In this document: piece after piece, positions 1-6,946 of the stretch
Layout of the letters: each line of letters starts with the position of its first letter
Numbering within the stretch: position 1 is the stretch's first letter
Origin: CAG-791 sp963596015
GTDB lineage: Bacteria; Bacillota; Clostridia; Lachnospirales; Lachnospiraceae
Reading direction: 5' to 3'
NCBI GenBank assembly: GCA_963596015.1
Contig: CAVBJS010000001.1
Location: 1-64,000, forward strand
Length of the DNA stretch: 64,000 nt
Position numbers and translations under genes: made by a program
The notes under the pieces: model-generated
Databases searched by the model: none
Seen by the model: the letters and a program-made list of their open reading frames with translations, nothing else
Told to the model about the DNA's origin: nothing

Positions 1-131
1 AAAGTCCTGTATATCGAGAATTGCATATCTGCCGCGCCCGTTCTTTGTCAGAAAACCGGAGCACCAACAGCCACATCGCGCAGCACTTCGCTGTAATTTT
101 GCAGATCGGAAATAGGTTTGATATTTGGCAT
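1..131 (-). pseudogene. Phd/YefM-family antitoxin, frameshifted and cut by window edge
   Basis: Read from ATG at 131 on the minus strand, the translation starts MPNIKPISDL and runs to GAPVF, then meets a TGA. Moving one frame at the A-run near 51-55 continues as LTKNGRGRYAILDIQDF, which is the typical core of RelB/Phd/YefM-type antitoxins (a DNA-binding, toxin-neutralising fold). A single-base deletion in a homopolymer explains the break. A GAAAGG ribosome-binding site lies upstream. The C-terminal end and any partner toxin are outside the window. It could be a true pseudogene or a sequencing error in the homopolymer. Confidence 0.7.
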
Positions 132-225
132 ATTGTTCAACGCCTTTCACCCATAGCGTATCCCAATCTGCTGTACAATTCAACCGCAGTTTTTACAACA
201 CATGAATTTTATTGATTTCCAATTT

Positions 226-306
226 GCTAAGTTACATTGCGGGCCGCACGGATGCGTTCACTGGCGTATGCTTGGATTTGAAACAGCCCCACAGGACGGG
301 TTTTCC
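226..306. repeat. 81-bp direct repeat, copy A
   Basis: This segment matches 3136-3216 in the same orientation with 3 mismatches in 81 bases. It covers part of the terminator of the FMN riboswitch and the sequence beyond it. The two copies enclose the remnants and the AbiE genes, so they may mark the ends of an acquired or duplicated segment. Confidence 0.9.
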
Positions 307-316
307 TGCGGGGCTG
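281..316 (-). terminator. Intrinsic terminator behind the FMN aptamer
   Basis: On the minus strand a 13-bp stem (284-296 with 304-316, one G-U pair) closes a 7-base loop and is followed by a short T stretch. It lies about 10 bases past the aptamer, the normal place for the expression platform of a transcription-terminating FMN riboswitch. Confidence 0.75.
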
Positions 317-325
317 CTTCCTCAT

Positions 326-434
326 ATCTTCTCATCCGGACTATACCGTCGGTTGCGGAGTTTCACCGCATCGGGCGCTTCTGCGCTTCGCAGACCATAC
401 TGCCGGTCAGGGATTTCACCTTGTCCCGAAGATG
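326..434 (-). promoter_or_regulatory. FMN riboswitch (RFN element)
   Basis: The minus strand shows the conserved RFN segments in order: ATCTTCGGG, GGTGAAATCCC, GACCGGC, GGTGAAACTCC, then ACCGACGGTATAGTCCGGATG and closing GAGAAGAT. The outer ATCTTC/GAAGAT helix pairs. Such elements control riboflavin synthesis or transport genes downstream. Here no riboflavin gene follows: beyond the terminator come the 81-bp repeat and then the broken antitoxin, so the element appears orphaned. Confidence 0.93.
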
Positions 435-452
435 TTGAATTGAGAGCGTTTC

Positions 453-762
453 TTAGAACTCGTGGGGAGGGTTGCCGGAGAAGTCAGCGATGATGCCGTG
501 GGCATTATCAAGATAAAACACCTCAAAGATGGGATTGGTAGCCTCGCCGTACTGCCCCTTCACGATGGGGTTCTGGATGCACATTTCCTTGGCAGTCATG
601 TTGTTCTCGAACACAGCCTTGCCGCGCAAACGAATCCATGCGTATTCCGGGCTGGAAACAGAAATTTCGATCTCCGGATTTTCCTGCATATCCTTGTAGA
701 CATCCTTGGTGTTGTTGGTGCAGAACCACAGCTTGCCGTCCAGTTCGCCAGCGAACCTGCTT
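453..762 (-). pseudogene. Pyridoxamine-5'-phosphate-oxidase-like flavin-binding protein, 5'-truncated
   Basis: The frame reads FAGELDGKLWFCTNNTKDVY at its start and continues to ADFSGNPPHEF before a stop at 453. This is the pattern of small flavin/FMN-binding split-barrel proteins of the PPOX family: a GKLWF strand, a TKDVY/M segment, then EIEISV and WIRLRG strands. The first ~40 residues expected for the family are missing. An in-frame TGA and unrelated recombinase-like sequence stand where the N-terminus should be. The ATG at 689 is internal to the fold, so a functional product is unlikely. The riboswitch lies downstream of it and does not control it. Confidence 0.6.
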
Positions 763-1037
763 CACCAATGAATATGTTTAAAAACTCTTTCTTCTCCAGA
801 TCAGACATTCCATCGAACATCTCGTCTAACTGAAGAAGTATCCAGCAGAGCTACTTTGATGTCAGGTTTTCATCAATAGGAACCCCCGTCCCGGTCAGCC
901 GTCACATCATGCAGCATCTGGGTAAATTCCGGACGGCCCGTGATGTTCTTTCCGGATTTTTCATCATCATCCGGCATACATATCTCCACGCCGTCTTTCA
1001 TGAATACTTCCATCTGCCGCACCTCCGGAATGTAGTA
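757..1037 (-). pseudogene. Serine recombinase remnants (N- and C-terminal pieces)
   Basis: Two fragments lie in different frames. One, around 880-1037, contains SGKNITGRPEFTQMLHDV, which resembles the segment of resolvase catalytic domains just before the active-site-adjacent helix, and then hits two stops. The other, around 757-850, reads ILLQLDEMFDGMSDLEKKEF, like the C-terminal coiled region of large serine recombinases. The middle of the protein is missing. The first fragment is preceded by sequence I could not assign (YYIPEVRQMEVFMKDG). These look like decayed mobile-element genes. The assignment rests on short motifs only. Confidence 0.42.
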
Positions 1038-1156
1038 GGGAATTTCCCTTCTGTCTTCCTAAGCGGGTTTGACGGAAATTTTTCCGGTTATGACGAAAGA
1101 AAATTTTATATCCGTTTACGACAAGTCCTCCCGTAGGCCATTCTATATTCAAGAAA

Positions 1157-1186
1157 ACATACACACTGCACCTACACCGTGTGAGC
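1157..1186 (+). promoter_or_regulatory. Operator-like inverted repeat 1 upstream of abiEi
   Basis: The site has the form ACATACACAC-N12-GTGTG followed by AGC. It lies upstream of the -35 box of the abiE promoter. The same pattern with the same 12-base spacing recurs at 1241, 84 bases further on. AbiEi antitoxins of studied systems repress their own promoter through paired inverted repeats. Confidence 0.6.
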
Positions 1187-1204
1187 GATCACTCAAATTT
1201 CTTC

Positions 1205-1232
1205 TTGTGTTTCCCGGAACAGGTGTTATAAT
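1205..1232 (+). promoter_or_regulatory. Promoter of the abiE-like operon
   Basis: TTGTGT at 1205-1210 and TATAAT at 1227-1232 are separated by 16 bases. The box pair lies between the two operator-like repeats, about 60 bases before the start codon of the antitoxin gene. Confidence 0.6.
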
Positions 1233-1240
1233 TACAGCAA

Positions 1241-1270
1241 ACATACACACAACTACAGGCTTGTGTGTGC
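1241..1270 (+). promoter_or_regulatory. Operator-like inverted repeat 2
   Basis: The form is ACATACACAC-N12-GTGTG followed by TGC. It covers the probable transcription start just after the -10 box. It is the partner of the site at 1157, with identical spacing between half-sites. Confidence 0.6.
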
Positions 1271-1293
1271 ATTTGCTTTAAGGAGATGATCCT

Positions 1294-1836
1294 ATGCTTT
1301 TAAGTTATCAGGAATGCATTGATAAATACGGCAGCGACTATCAATTAAAAAAAGAAATCGGAAACGGAAAACTTTTTGTAAAAGAAAAGGGGATCTACTC
1401 CACCCTGAAAAACACTTCCGAAATAGACGTCATCATGCGGAAGTATCCCAAAACCGTATGCACCGGAAGGAGCGCGTTCTATTATCATTCCCTGACAGAT
1501 GTGATCCCCGATCACTACTATCTTGCATCCCGGCGCACGGATACACGGATAAAAGACCCCAGAGTCAGGCAGTCCTTCCTGAAGGATGACATCTTTGAAG
1601 CCGGCATCTGCGAAATGCAGTATAATAACTCATCCATCCGCATATATGACCGCGAACGGATGCTCATCGAACTTATGCGGTTTAAATCCAGAATCCCTAT
1701 GGATTACTACAAGGAGATTATCCAGGACTACCGCAGGATATCTTATGAACTGGATTTTGGTCTGGTCGAAGATTACGCTGCCCTGTTTAAGAACGGCTCC
1801 AGATACATGAACATGATACAGACGGAAGTGCTGTGA
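1294..1836 (+). CDS. AbiEi-like antitoxin of a type IV toxin-antitoxin system
   Basis: This 180-residue protein is the first gene of a two-gene operon with an AbiEii-type nucleotidyltransferase. AbiEi-family proteins have an N-terminal winged-helix DNA-binding part and a C-terminal part that counters the toxin; they also repress their own promoter. Here the N-terminal half carries a basic stretch (LKKEIGNGKLFVKEKGIYST) and the middle contains TGRSAFYYHSLTDVIPD, which resembles the family's conserved core. AAGGAG lies 9 bases before the ATG. The stop codon overlaps the next start (TGATG). Identification relies mainly on context and overall pattern; the family is divergent. Confidence 0.72.
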   Translation: MLLSYQECIDKYGSDYQLKKEIGNGKLFVKEKGIYSTLKNTSEIDVIMRKYPKTVCTGRSAFYYHSLTDVIPDHYYLASRRTDTRIKDPRVRQSFLKDDIFEAGICEMQYNNSSIRIYDRERMLIELMRFKSRIPMDYYKEIIQDYRRISYELDFGLVEDYAALFKNGSRYMNMIQTEVL

Positions 1837-2642
1837 TGAATTTATATGAAGAGATCGAAAAAATAAAAGCTTCCGGCTACAGCGAACAGAATGCCCGGGC
1901 AAAGCTCGGACAGGATATCGTTCTCAAAGCCATCTCTGACAGCGGCATGGCGGGAAGCGCCACGATCAAGGGCGGCGTCGTCATGCGCAGCATTTCCGGT
2001 GACGCACGCCGCGCCACGCAGGACCTCGATCTGGATTTCATCAGGTATTCCATTTCCGATGATTCCATCCGCACCTTCGTCCGGAAACTTAACTGCGTAG
2101 ACGGACTGACGATCAAACTCACCGGAAAGATAATGGAACTGAATCATCAGGACTACAAGGAAAAGCGCATCCATATCTCCGTCACCGACACGGAAGGAAC
2201 CGCCATATCCCTGAAAATGGATATCGGGGTACATAATGACCTCTCCATCGAACAGGATGAATACGCTTTTGATGTGGGATTCCAGGAAGATGCCGTGAGT
2301 CTTCTCATCAATTCACCGGCGCAGATGATCACTGAAAAGCTTAAATCCATGGTCAGATTCGGAAGCAGGAATACCAGATATAAGGATGTATTCGACATCT
2401 GCTATCTGAGCGAACGCGCGAATATGGAACAACTGAAAGACTGCATCAGAAAATATATCTTTGAAGATAAAACGCTTCGGAATGTTTCCGACATGAATGC
2501 TGTCACACGCAGAATAGAGCGGATGTTTGCGGACCCCGCCTATCTGCGAGAACTGCGATCATCCGACAAGAACTGGCTAGATATATCCGCCGATAAAGCC
2601 ATCGAAAAGGATCTTGCTTTCATAAACAGCATTGCTTTTTAA
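1836..2642 (+). CDS. AbiEii/AbiGii-family nucleotidyltransferase toxin
   Basis: The protein has a DNA-polymerase-beta-like nucleotidyltransferase signature: KGGVVM near residue 45, then RRATQDLDLDF with the metal-binding aspartates at about 63 and 65. The later EKLKSMVRFGSRNTRYKDVFDI segment (about 168-190) matches the conserved K...R...D..D motif of the AbiEii family. These toxins transfer nucleotides to cellular targets (tRNA or other acceptors) and stop growth, which can act as abortive phage defence. I chose ATG 1836 over GTG 1833 because GGAAG lies 7 bases before it and the ATG overlaps the antitoxin stop, which implies coupled translation. All motifs are intact, so the system may be active. 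Confidence 0.85.
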   Translation: MNLYEEIEKIKASGYSEQNARAKLGQDIVLKAISDSGMAGSATIKGGVVMRSISGDARRATQDLDLDFIRYSISDDSIRTFVRKLNCVDGLTIKLTGKIMELNHQDYKEKRIHISVTDTEGTAISLKMDIGVHNDLSIEQDEYAFDVGFQEDAVSLLINSPAQMITEKLKSMVRFGSRNTRYKDVFDICYLSERANMEQLKDCIRKYIFEDKTLRNVSDMNAVTRRIERMFADPAYLRELRSSDKNWLDISADKAIEKDLAFINSIAF

Positions 2643-2645
2643 CAA

Positions 2646-2754
2646 AAACAAAAACAGCGACCAGAACATCTCGGTCAGAGCGTCTTCCAGCGTATAGCGG
2701 TTGTTCTCGGAGAAAAGCGAAATTCCAAGTTCAACGGCGTACACAGTTCCAAGT
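2646..2754 (-). pseudogene. Unidentified gene remnant
   Basis: Read on the minus strand, this stretch is open and looks coding: YAVELGISLFSENN followed by RYTLEDALTEMFWSLF. The start is missing; the IS remnant abuts it directly. I do not recognise the family. It is probably the 3' part of an accessory gene cut by the insertion. Confidence 0.35.
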
Positions 2755-3139
2755 TAGCCTGAATTATTCATCCCAATAGGGACAGCGCGGCTGAAAGCCG
2801 CATAACTACTACAGTTGTTACGATTATTGCTTTCATCTGATAGGTGAATAAAAAAGAGCTCACATTTCTGGTAAAATGTGGTTGTCTAAGTCACAAATAA
2901 CCAAGAAAAGGAGCTCTCTGTGAACATTTTAAACACCACATCTCTTGAAAGCAATAGGCGGCCTTGCCGCCATACATGAACCTTGATTTCTTCACATGAA
3001 ACCTGTCGTATCTGAAGTAGCAGGGATACTATACCCATTTTTAGGTGGTGTCACCTTGTTGGAAGACAATCACGAGCTCAGCAGCGGGTTACGGCTTGTC
3101 AATAAGTCAAGCACATGGCTCTGTGAATAATTCAGGCTA
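2755..3139 (+). mobile_element. Internally deleted insertion sequence (possibly IS1380 family)
   Basis: The ends are a perfect 16-bp inverted repeat, TAGCCTGAATTATTCA at 2755-2770 against 3124-3139. AAGTTA occurs at both edges (2751-2756 and 3139-3144), as expected of a target duplication. Inside, AAAAGGAG precedes a GTG at 2920 that opens VNILNTTSLESNR and then stops after 19 codons, like a transposase start whose body has been deleted. The N-terminal pattern reminds me of IS1380-type transposases, but that is weak. At 385 bp it resembles a MITE and could only move with help. Confidence 0.6.
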
Positions 3140-3216
3140 AGTTACCTTGCGGGCCGCACGGATGCGCTCACTGACGTATGCTTGGATTTGAAACAGCCCC
3201 ACAGGACGGGTTTTCC
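3136..3216. repeat. 81-bp direct repeat, copy B
   Basis: Same sequence as 226-306 with 3 mismatches. It keeps one arm of the riboswitch terminator hairpin but not the other, so it cannot terminate. The IS remnant sits at its left edge, apparently inserted into it. The promoter of the sensor kinase gene begins just after it. Confidence 0.9.
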
Positions 3217-3229
3217 GGCGTTTCGGCAT

Positions 3230-3258
3230 TTGTCATTTTTGCACAAATATGCTATACT
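3230..3258 (+). promoter_or_regulatory. Promoter of the sensor kinase operon
   Basis: TTGTCA at 3230-3235 and TATACT at 3253-3258 with a 17-base spacer, 50 bases before the kinase start codon. It begins 14 bases after the 81-bp repeat. Confidence 0.65.
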
Positions 3259-3308
3259 AAACTGAAAATTCCTGTACAACAGTAATATATCCAAAATGGA
3301 GATTTGGT

Positions 3309-5096
3309 ATGAAGCCGCGCAGTCTGCAGTCCAAGTTATTTATCGCATATCTGGGTATGGCAAGTCTGGTCCTTTTTGCTTTTTCTATTTTTTTTTATAT
3401 AGTTGTGTCCAGACAGCTTAAGGAAAGTCAGATTCAGGCCATGAGCACGCTGAACTCCAGTTTTCAGTCACAGGTAGATTCAGCGATCAGAGACCTTGAT
3501 GCCGTGTCTGTAAATATCAATTACAGCAGTCAGTCCAAGTCCATATTAGACCAGTCCTTTGACCTGAATATCTCCAACGATATGCTTTCTGAAATGTCTG
3601 AGCTTTTTATCTCGTTAAGCGGAACTGAACTGAAAGCAGATCAGATCAATCTCTATGATTTTTCCGGGAATGTCCTGCGGTCAGGTCTGAGCACTAATGT
3701 GATCAGAGATGTCAGTTCTGATAATGAATGGCTTCAACAAGCCCGGCAGGCAAACGGTAAGATGGTTCTGACCCGTCCCTATTGCACCAGGCTTTATTCC
3801 AGGACTGCCAAATACGACCAGTGGTTTATCTCCCTGTACCGTTCTTTTACCAATCAGTATGGCCGAAGTGTAGGTGTGATTGAAACCGCCAAGCAATGCA
3901 AATCCATTTTCAAAAGCGTGATTTCCTACCAGAAAAAGAATCACGAAACAGCGGCTGATGTCTACATCTTTGACAGCACCGGAAATCTGATCTATCCTTA
4001 CGAAATATCTGAAACAGAGTCTTCACAGATTACTCCATATTATGAGCTGACACAGCCGGAAGCGGCTTCCACAACCCTTATCAGCCCACTTACCGGTAAA
4101 CTGGAGTATGCCACGAGGATCGATTCCAGTTATACCGGTTACACTTACCTCACTGTCCAGAAAGAATCTGTCATCCTGGCACCGGTTTATAATCTGCTCC
4201 GAATTCTGATAGTTGTAGTTGCCGCTTTTCTGACCGTATCTGTTGTTTTATCCTACCGGATTTCCAGATCCGTGGTAAAGCCGGTAAAACATCTCAAACA
4301 CATTATCCAGCGGATGGAGCTTGATTCCCTTGGGCTGGAGAAGGTTACTTCCTATCCGGTATCTGTCAACGAACTCGAAGAACTCTATCAGGCTTTTCAG
4401 ATGATGAGTGATAAACTAAAATCTTCTATGGTTCAGCTCACTCATGCCCGGGAACAGGAAATGAAAGCACAGAATATGGCGCTTCAGACACAGATCAATC
4501 CACATTTTTATTACAACACACTGTCCAGTATCATGGTTCTTGCGGAAAACGGTGATTCTGACACAGTTGCAAAAATGTGCCGTAACCTCTCAGCTATCAT
4601 GCGTTATATCACCAACAATGCCACTGCTACAGTGACATTGCGGGAGGAACTGGATTATGTGCAAAAGTATCTGTACTGCATGAAGGTACGCTATCAGTCC
4701 AGTCTGACTTATTCCATTGATGTAGACGAAACTCTTATGGATAAACAGATTCCCAAGCTGATCATTCAGCCAATCGTAGAAAACGCCATCAAATATGGAA
4801 CTAACTGCGAACCACCCTGGAACATCACAGTAACCGGCACTGTTTCAGAAAAGGGCTGGCAAATTGACATTTCTGATACCGGTCCCGGATTTACAGAGGA
4901 GGCACTTGCAAAAATTTCACAGACACTGCACCGGGCGAACAATAATCCTGATCTCCCGGAACTTAAGATCAATGGATTGGGAACTGTTAACGTTTACCTT
5001 CGTTGGAAGTTTTTCTGCCATGGTAGTTTTATCTTTAACTATGGGAATACCGCGGACGGCCACGGCATTGTTTCTATCGGCCGGTATTTCACATAG
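3309..5096 (+). CDS. YesM-like sensor histidine kinase
   Basis: A 595-residue membrane kinase of the two-component type common for sugar sensing in Firmicutes. It has a transmembrane helix at about residues 10-33, an extracytoplasmic sensor of about 260 residues, a second helix near 295-315, and a HAMP region (ISRSVVKPVKHL). The His_kinase segment is QTQINPHFYYNTL, with the phosphorylated His at 399. The ATPase part shows the N box IVENAIKYG (Asn492), the G1 box DTGPGF (523-528) and a late GLGTVNVY. The end of the protein departs somewhat from the usual GLKN..RL pattern. The response regulator follows after 22 bases. Its signal is presumably the sugar imported by the neighbouring transporter (inference). 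Confidence 0.93.
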   Translation: MKPRSLQSKLFIAYLGMASLVLFAFSIFFYIVVSRQLKESQIQAMSTLNSSFQSQVDSAIRDLDAVSVNINYSSQSKSILDQSFDLNISNDMLSEMSELFISLSGTELKADQINLYDFSGNVLRSGLSTNVIRDVSSDNEWLQQARQANGKMVLTRPYCTRLYSRTAKYDQWFISLYRSFTNQYGRSVGVIETAKQCKSIFKSVISYQKKNHETAADVYIFDSTGNLIYPYEISETESSQITPYYELTQPEAASTTLISPLTGKLEYATRIDSSYTGYTYLTVQKESVILAPVYNLLRILIVVVAAFLTVSVVLSYRISRSVVKPVKHLKHIIQRMELDSLGLEKVTSYPVSVNELEELYQAFQMMSDKLKSSMVQLTHAREQEMKAQNMALQTQINPHFYYNTLSSIMVLAENGDSDTVAKMCRNLSAIMRYITNNATATVTLREELDYVQKYLYCMKVRYQSSLTYSIDVDETLMDKQIPKLIIQPIVENAIKYGTNCEPPWNITVTGTVSEKGWQIDISDTGPGFTEEALAKISQTLHRANNNPDLPELKINGLGTVNVYLRWKFFCHGSFIFNYGNTADGHGIVSIGRYFT

Positions 5097-5118
5097 CATC
5101 ATAGAGGAGTCGTAACAT

Positions 5119-5895
5119 ATGAGTTATTCAGTTATCGTTGCAGAGGATGAAGAACTCCTTCTTAATAATTTAGTACAGAAAATACAAAAAACCGATCCTG
5201 AATTTCAGGTTGTAGGAACCGCCCAGACCGGTGCACAGGCACTGGCGCTGGCAGAGAAGCGCAGCCCTGATCTGATCATTACAGATATCCGAATGCCGGT
5301 TATGGACGGAATTTCTCTGCTCACCAGAGTGCGGGAGCAACTTCCATTTACCCGTTTTATCATTACCAGCGGCTTCTCTGATTTTGAATATACGCGAAAA
5401 GCCATTACACTGAAGGTTTCTGACTATCTTCTCAAGCCCATAGATCCGGAAGAATTACGAAACGTCCTTTCGAAGATCAAGCATGAATTCCAGATTGCCC
5501 GAAACGATTACAGTACAATATTTAATGACAGTACTTCTGCCATGACACCGGCGCAGATTGCCTCTCTTCTCAGAGATTTTATGGTAAAAAACTACGGTCA
5601 GGACATCAATCTGAACCTGATCGCAGATAATTTGAATTACAGTCCAAGCTACCTGACTAAGGTTTTCTGTCAGGCTTATGGATGTACACCTACCAAATTT
5701 CTCATAAATCTGCGCATGAATAACGCACAGTGGTTTCTGATCCATGAACCGTCCTACTCGATCCGGCAGGTCGGGGAACTGTGCGGCTATCATGATCAGG
5801 GATATTTCAGCAGGATTTTCAAGAAACATATCGGCAAAAGTCCTCTGGATTTTCGCGAAGAGCATCATATCCCCGACAGCAGTGATATCCCCTGA
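5119..5895 (+). CDS. YesN-like response regulator with AraC-type HTH
   Basis: The receiver domain spans residues 1-125, with acidic EDEE near the start, the phospho-acceptor Asp56 in ITDIRMP and Lys at the LLKPID motif. A short linker leads to an AraC-type double helix-turn-helix at about 150-250 (LNLIADNLNYSPSYLTKVF, then IRQVGELCGYHDQGYFSRIF). At 258 residues it is compact, lacking the middle domain of larger YesN proteins. It is co-transcribed with the kinase. Its likely target is the promoter of the facing binding-protein gene, where a 12-bp direct repeat at 21-bp spacing is found. Confidence 0.93.
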   Translation: MSYSVIVAEDEELLLNNLVQKIQKTDPEFQVVGTAQTGAQALALAEKRSPDLIITDIRMPVMDGISLLTRVREQLPFTRFIITSGFSDFEYTRKAITLKVSDYLLKPIDPEELRNVLSKIKHEFQIARNDYSTIFNDSTSAMTPAQIASLLRDFMVKNYGQDINLNLIADNLNYSPSYLTKVFCQAYGCTPTKFLINLRMNNAQWFLIHEPSYSIRQVGELCGYHDQGYFSRIFKKHIGKSPLDFREEHHIPDSSDIP

Positions 5896-5906
5896 GCAGG
5901 TACGAC

Positions 5907-5942
5907 AACGGGGCTGCCGCACACTTGTGCGACAGCCCCGTT
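5907..5942. terminator. Strong hairpin terminator after the response regulator
   Basis: AACGGGGCTG...CAGCCCCGTT forms a long GC-rich stem of about 15 pairs with an internal mismatch, followed by TATTAT on the plus strand. A second hairpin, AATCCTGC-AAA-GCAGGATT at about 5962-5981, followed on the minus strand by T-poor sequence, may serve the opposing transcript. Confidence 0.75.
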
Positions 5943-5999
5943 ATTATGTCGCTGCAGCGACCAATCCTGCAAAGCAGGATTCTTTCCTGTGAAATACCC

Positions 6000-6127
6000 T
6001 TATTGCCTGAATGTAATCCGATATGTACCACTCCCTGTCTCCGCAGACATATAGTCTGCAGTCTGTACAAAGGTAAGTCCATCCTTTTCCACAACTGTTT
6101 TCACCTGATCCAGACGGATTTCCGCCG
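6000..6127 (-). pseudogene. 3' fragment of a lost gene, possibly a glycoside hydrolase tail
   Basis: Behind the second permease gene the minus strand carries an open stretch that begins abruptly at the permease stop. It reads AEIRLDQVKTVVEKDGLTF, then VQTADYMSAETGSGTYRITF, and stops at 6000. The pattern of beta-strands ending in SGTYRITF is common at the C-terminus of glycoside hydrolases. There is no start codon or ribosome-binding site. It suggests that a hydrolase gene once followed the transporter genes and was deleted down to its last ~42 codons. Confidence 0.45.
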
Positions 6128-6946
6128 TTATTCTTTCACAGCACCGGAGGTCATTCCTCCTACGATATATTTCTGACCGACCATATACACTAGGATCACC
6201 GGGATACAGGTCAATACGATATCTGCAAAAATATAATTCCAGTAGCTCTTATTCTTTCCAAAGAACTGATAAACCGCCATTGTCATAGGGAACATTTTAC
6301 TCTTACTTGACAGATACAGCGGTGTAAGGAAATCACTCCATACACCCATAAACTGCAAGATAAAGCAAGTTACCATAGTTGGTTTCAACAACGGCATGAT
6401 GATTTTGAAAAAGAGGCTGAGCGGGCCGGCTCCATCAATAACCGCCGCCTCATCCAGCTCCACCGGTACCGAGATCACGAAGTTTCGTATGGTAAATACA
6501 CAAAACGGAATCATCGCACTGGTAAAGACCATAATAATTCCTACTCTGGTATCGTTCATATGCAGGATATTCAGAACCCTTACCAACGTTACATAGTTTA
6601 CAGGGAAAAACAGACCGCAAAGCACAAAATAATAAAGAAAAACATTCAGCTTCGTTCTGTTTCTGCACATTACAAATGCCGCCATCGCACAGAGAACAAC
6701 TCCAAGTGCAGTTGAAACCAGTGCATACAGGAGACTGTTGCCAAATCCCTGAATAAGATTTCCCTTCTCTATAACCTCCGTATAATTGGAAAACAGCCAT
6801 TCCTTCGGAAGGGAAAGGCTCATCCTGGCAGCCTCACCTTTCGTCTTGAAGGAATTAACAAGTACCATATAAAAAGGAAGTATGACTGTCAGGCTCAACA
6901 GGATACATACAATATGCTTGGCAATATTCTGGACTCTTTTTCTCAT
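6128..6946 (-). CDS. Sugar ABC transporter permease, MalG/LacG type
   Basis: A 272-residue inner-membrane protein with about six hydrophobic helices, beginning with one at residues 10-30. The loop EAAVIDGAGPLSLFFKIIMPLLKPT is the EAA motif (EAA-x3-G-x9-I-x-LP) that contacts the ATPase in carbohydrate-importing permeases of the CUT1 class. It overlaps the first permease gene by 4 bases (ATGA), so the two are translated together. No ATPase gene is present; CUT1 systems in Firmicutes often share one MsmK-like ATPase encoded elsewhere. Confidence 0.93.
   Translation of the reverse strand: MRKRVQNIAKHIVCILLSLTVILPFYMVLVNSFKTKGEAARMSLSLPKEWLFSNYTEVIEKGNLIQGFGNSLLYALVSTALGVVLCAMAAFVMCRNRTKLNVFLYYFVLCGLFFPVNYVTLVRVLNILHMNDTRVGIIMVFTSAMIPFCVFTIRNFVISVPVELDEAAVIDGAGPLSLFFKIIMPLLKPTMVTCFILQFMGVWSDFLTPLYLSSKSKMFPMTMAVYQFFGKNKSYWNYIFADIVLTCIPVILVYMVGQKYIVGGMTSGAVKE

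Noticed and set aside
226..306. Coding reading of the 81-bp repeat (minus-strand GLFQIQAYASERIRAARNVT)
   Set aside because: The frame looked protein-like, but it runs through the terminator hairpin of the riboswitch and has no start.
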